A stretch of 64,000 nucleotides of DNA from Alteromonas sp. KC3 (GTDB lineage: Bacteria > Pseudomonadota > Gammaproteobacteria > Enterobacterales > Alteromonadaceae), in assembly GCF_016756315.1 (NCBI RefSeq), contig NZ_AP024235.1, forward strand, positions 2,046,001-2,110,000, written 5' to 3'. The notes under the pieces are model-generated. The model was not told the DNA's origin. It searched no databases and worked only from the letters and a program-made list of their open reading frames with translations. Positions 63,471 to 64,000 of the stretch are shown here, in pieces. Position 1 is the first letter of the stretch. Each line of letters begins with the position of its first letter. Position numbers and translations under genes: made by a program.

Positions 63471-63835
63471 TATAAAATATCCAGTACTGATTCTGGTGGG
63501 CGGCCAATTCTGGCGGCATCGCCATTAATTACAATAGGTCGTTCGATGAGCTTTGGTGTTGTCGCCATCGCCGCAAACAGCTGCTGGTCAGTCACGTTAC
63601 TATCACCTAAATTGGCCGCTTTGTACTCGTCTTCTTTGGTACGCATCATCTGGCGAACTGATTCAAGATTAAGTTTTTTAAATATGTCCTTAATTTCCGA
63701 CTCCGATAAGGGGGCTTTGAGGTACTCAACGATAACGGGCGTGACGCCTTTTTCTTCTAGTAGCGCAAGGGTTTGTCTGCTTTTAGAGCATCGCGGGTTA
63801 TGAATAATAGAAACATCTGTCATGGTTATTCTCAT
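63470..63835 (-). CDS. ArsC/YfgD-like (glutaredoxin-type) reductase
   Basis: 121 residues. The N-terminal motif IIHNPRCSKSRQTL holds the catalytic Cys near residue 15; YLKAPLSESEIKDI and RPIVINGDAARIGRPPESVLDIL match the ArsC/YffB family. The usual arginines of arsenate binding are partly visible. No ars genes are next to it, so it may be the YfgD-type rather than a dedicated arsenate reductase. Start is 63835 or 63823; neither has a clear ribosome binding site. Confidence 0.88.
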   Translation of the reverse strand: MRITMTDVSIIHNPRCSKSRQTLALLEEKGVTPVIVEYLKAPLSESEIKDIFKKLNLESVRQMMRTKEDEYKAANLGDSNVTDQQLFAAMATTPKLIERPIVINGDAARIGRPPESVLDIL

Positions 63836-64000
63836 CGTTAGTCTTGTTTAACACGTTGATTTGTTAAGTTGTTGATTTAGTCAACCTTGATGCCACATAG
63901 TATACCTATATTTAAATAGTTGTTTTTAACTAAATGCATCTGGCAATATGAATGAAATGAGTGATGCGATGTGTCGTCATCACGAAATGAATACAAGGGT

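Overview
The window looks like a chromosomal segment of a marine gammaproteobacterium of the order Alteromonadales, most likely Alteromonas. The reasons are the moderate G+C, the housekeeping set (purMN, cmoAB, hda-DUF2066, fadE, cysK, a rhombosortase, a DUF2069 protein) and an embedded integron-type cassette array. The genus is inferred from gene content only; there is no rRNA or other phylogenetic marker.

Layout. 1-17.1 kb is ordinary core genome: the N-terminal part of a chemotaxis receptor with an apparent frameshift, a TorF-like porin, an aminotransferase, an NRDE protein, an acyltransferase, a MetY-like enzyme, a large DUF4397/CHRD lipoprotein, azoreductase, glutathione peroxidase, an S9 peptidase, a rhombosortase, an enoyl-CoA hydratase, gamma-glutamyltransferase and a PhzF protein. 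17.1-24.3 kb is a run of thirteen small genes, all on the minus strand, mostly secreted or membrane proteins (several NTF2-like, one SIMPL, one DUF3592, one DUF4304). It has no recognisable attC sites and looks like the eroded old end of the array, or a separate accessory block.

24.3-37.4 kb is a cassette array: about 17 attC-like sites (most about 100-115 bp and very similar) separate small genes that nearly all read on the minus strand. Each cassette starts with a short sequence complementary to its own R'' box, as expected for integrase-made cassettes. No integron integrase is in the window, so here it is an integrase-less attC cluster (CALIN-like). It holds a ccdAB toxin-antitoxin pair whose toxin has an amber codon, an M50-like peptidase, a CbrC-like protein, a zinc-ribbon-like membrane protein and many orphan lipoproteins and membrane proteins. 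Two different IS110-family elements (IS1111 type, subterminal inverted repeats) sit in the same attC site. In both, sequence at the left end can pair with the transposase ribosome binding site. Both carry a long structured non-coding 3' region. In the first element this region has short matches to its target and to its own joined ends, as expected of a bridge (seek) RNA.

37.4-64 kb is core genome again: cysK; a MoxR/VWA/MocA-type trio with moeA close by; a MATE exporter; gph; a four-gene operon that could make and recycle glucosylglycerate (glycerate kinase, phosphatase, GpgS, GH13 phosphorylase); cmoAB; a NarL-type regulator; fadE; purMN-DUF3108; DUF2066-hda; and an ArsC-like/wrbA/DUF2069/HExxH-lipoprotein operon. 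The most novel parts are the cassette array and the two attC-targeting IS110 elements with their RNA features.
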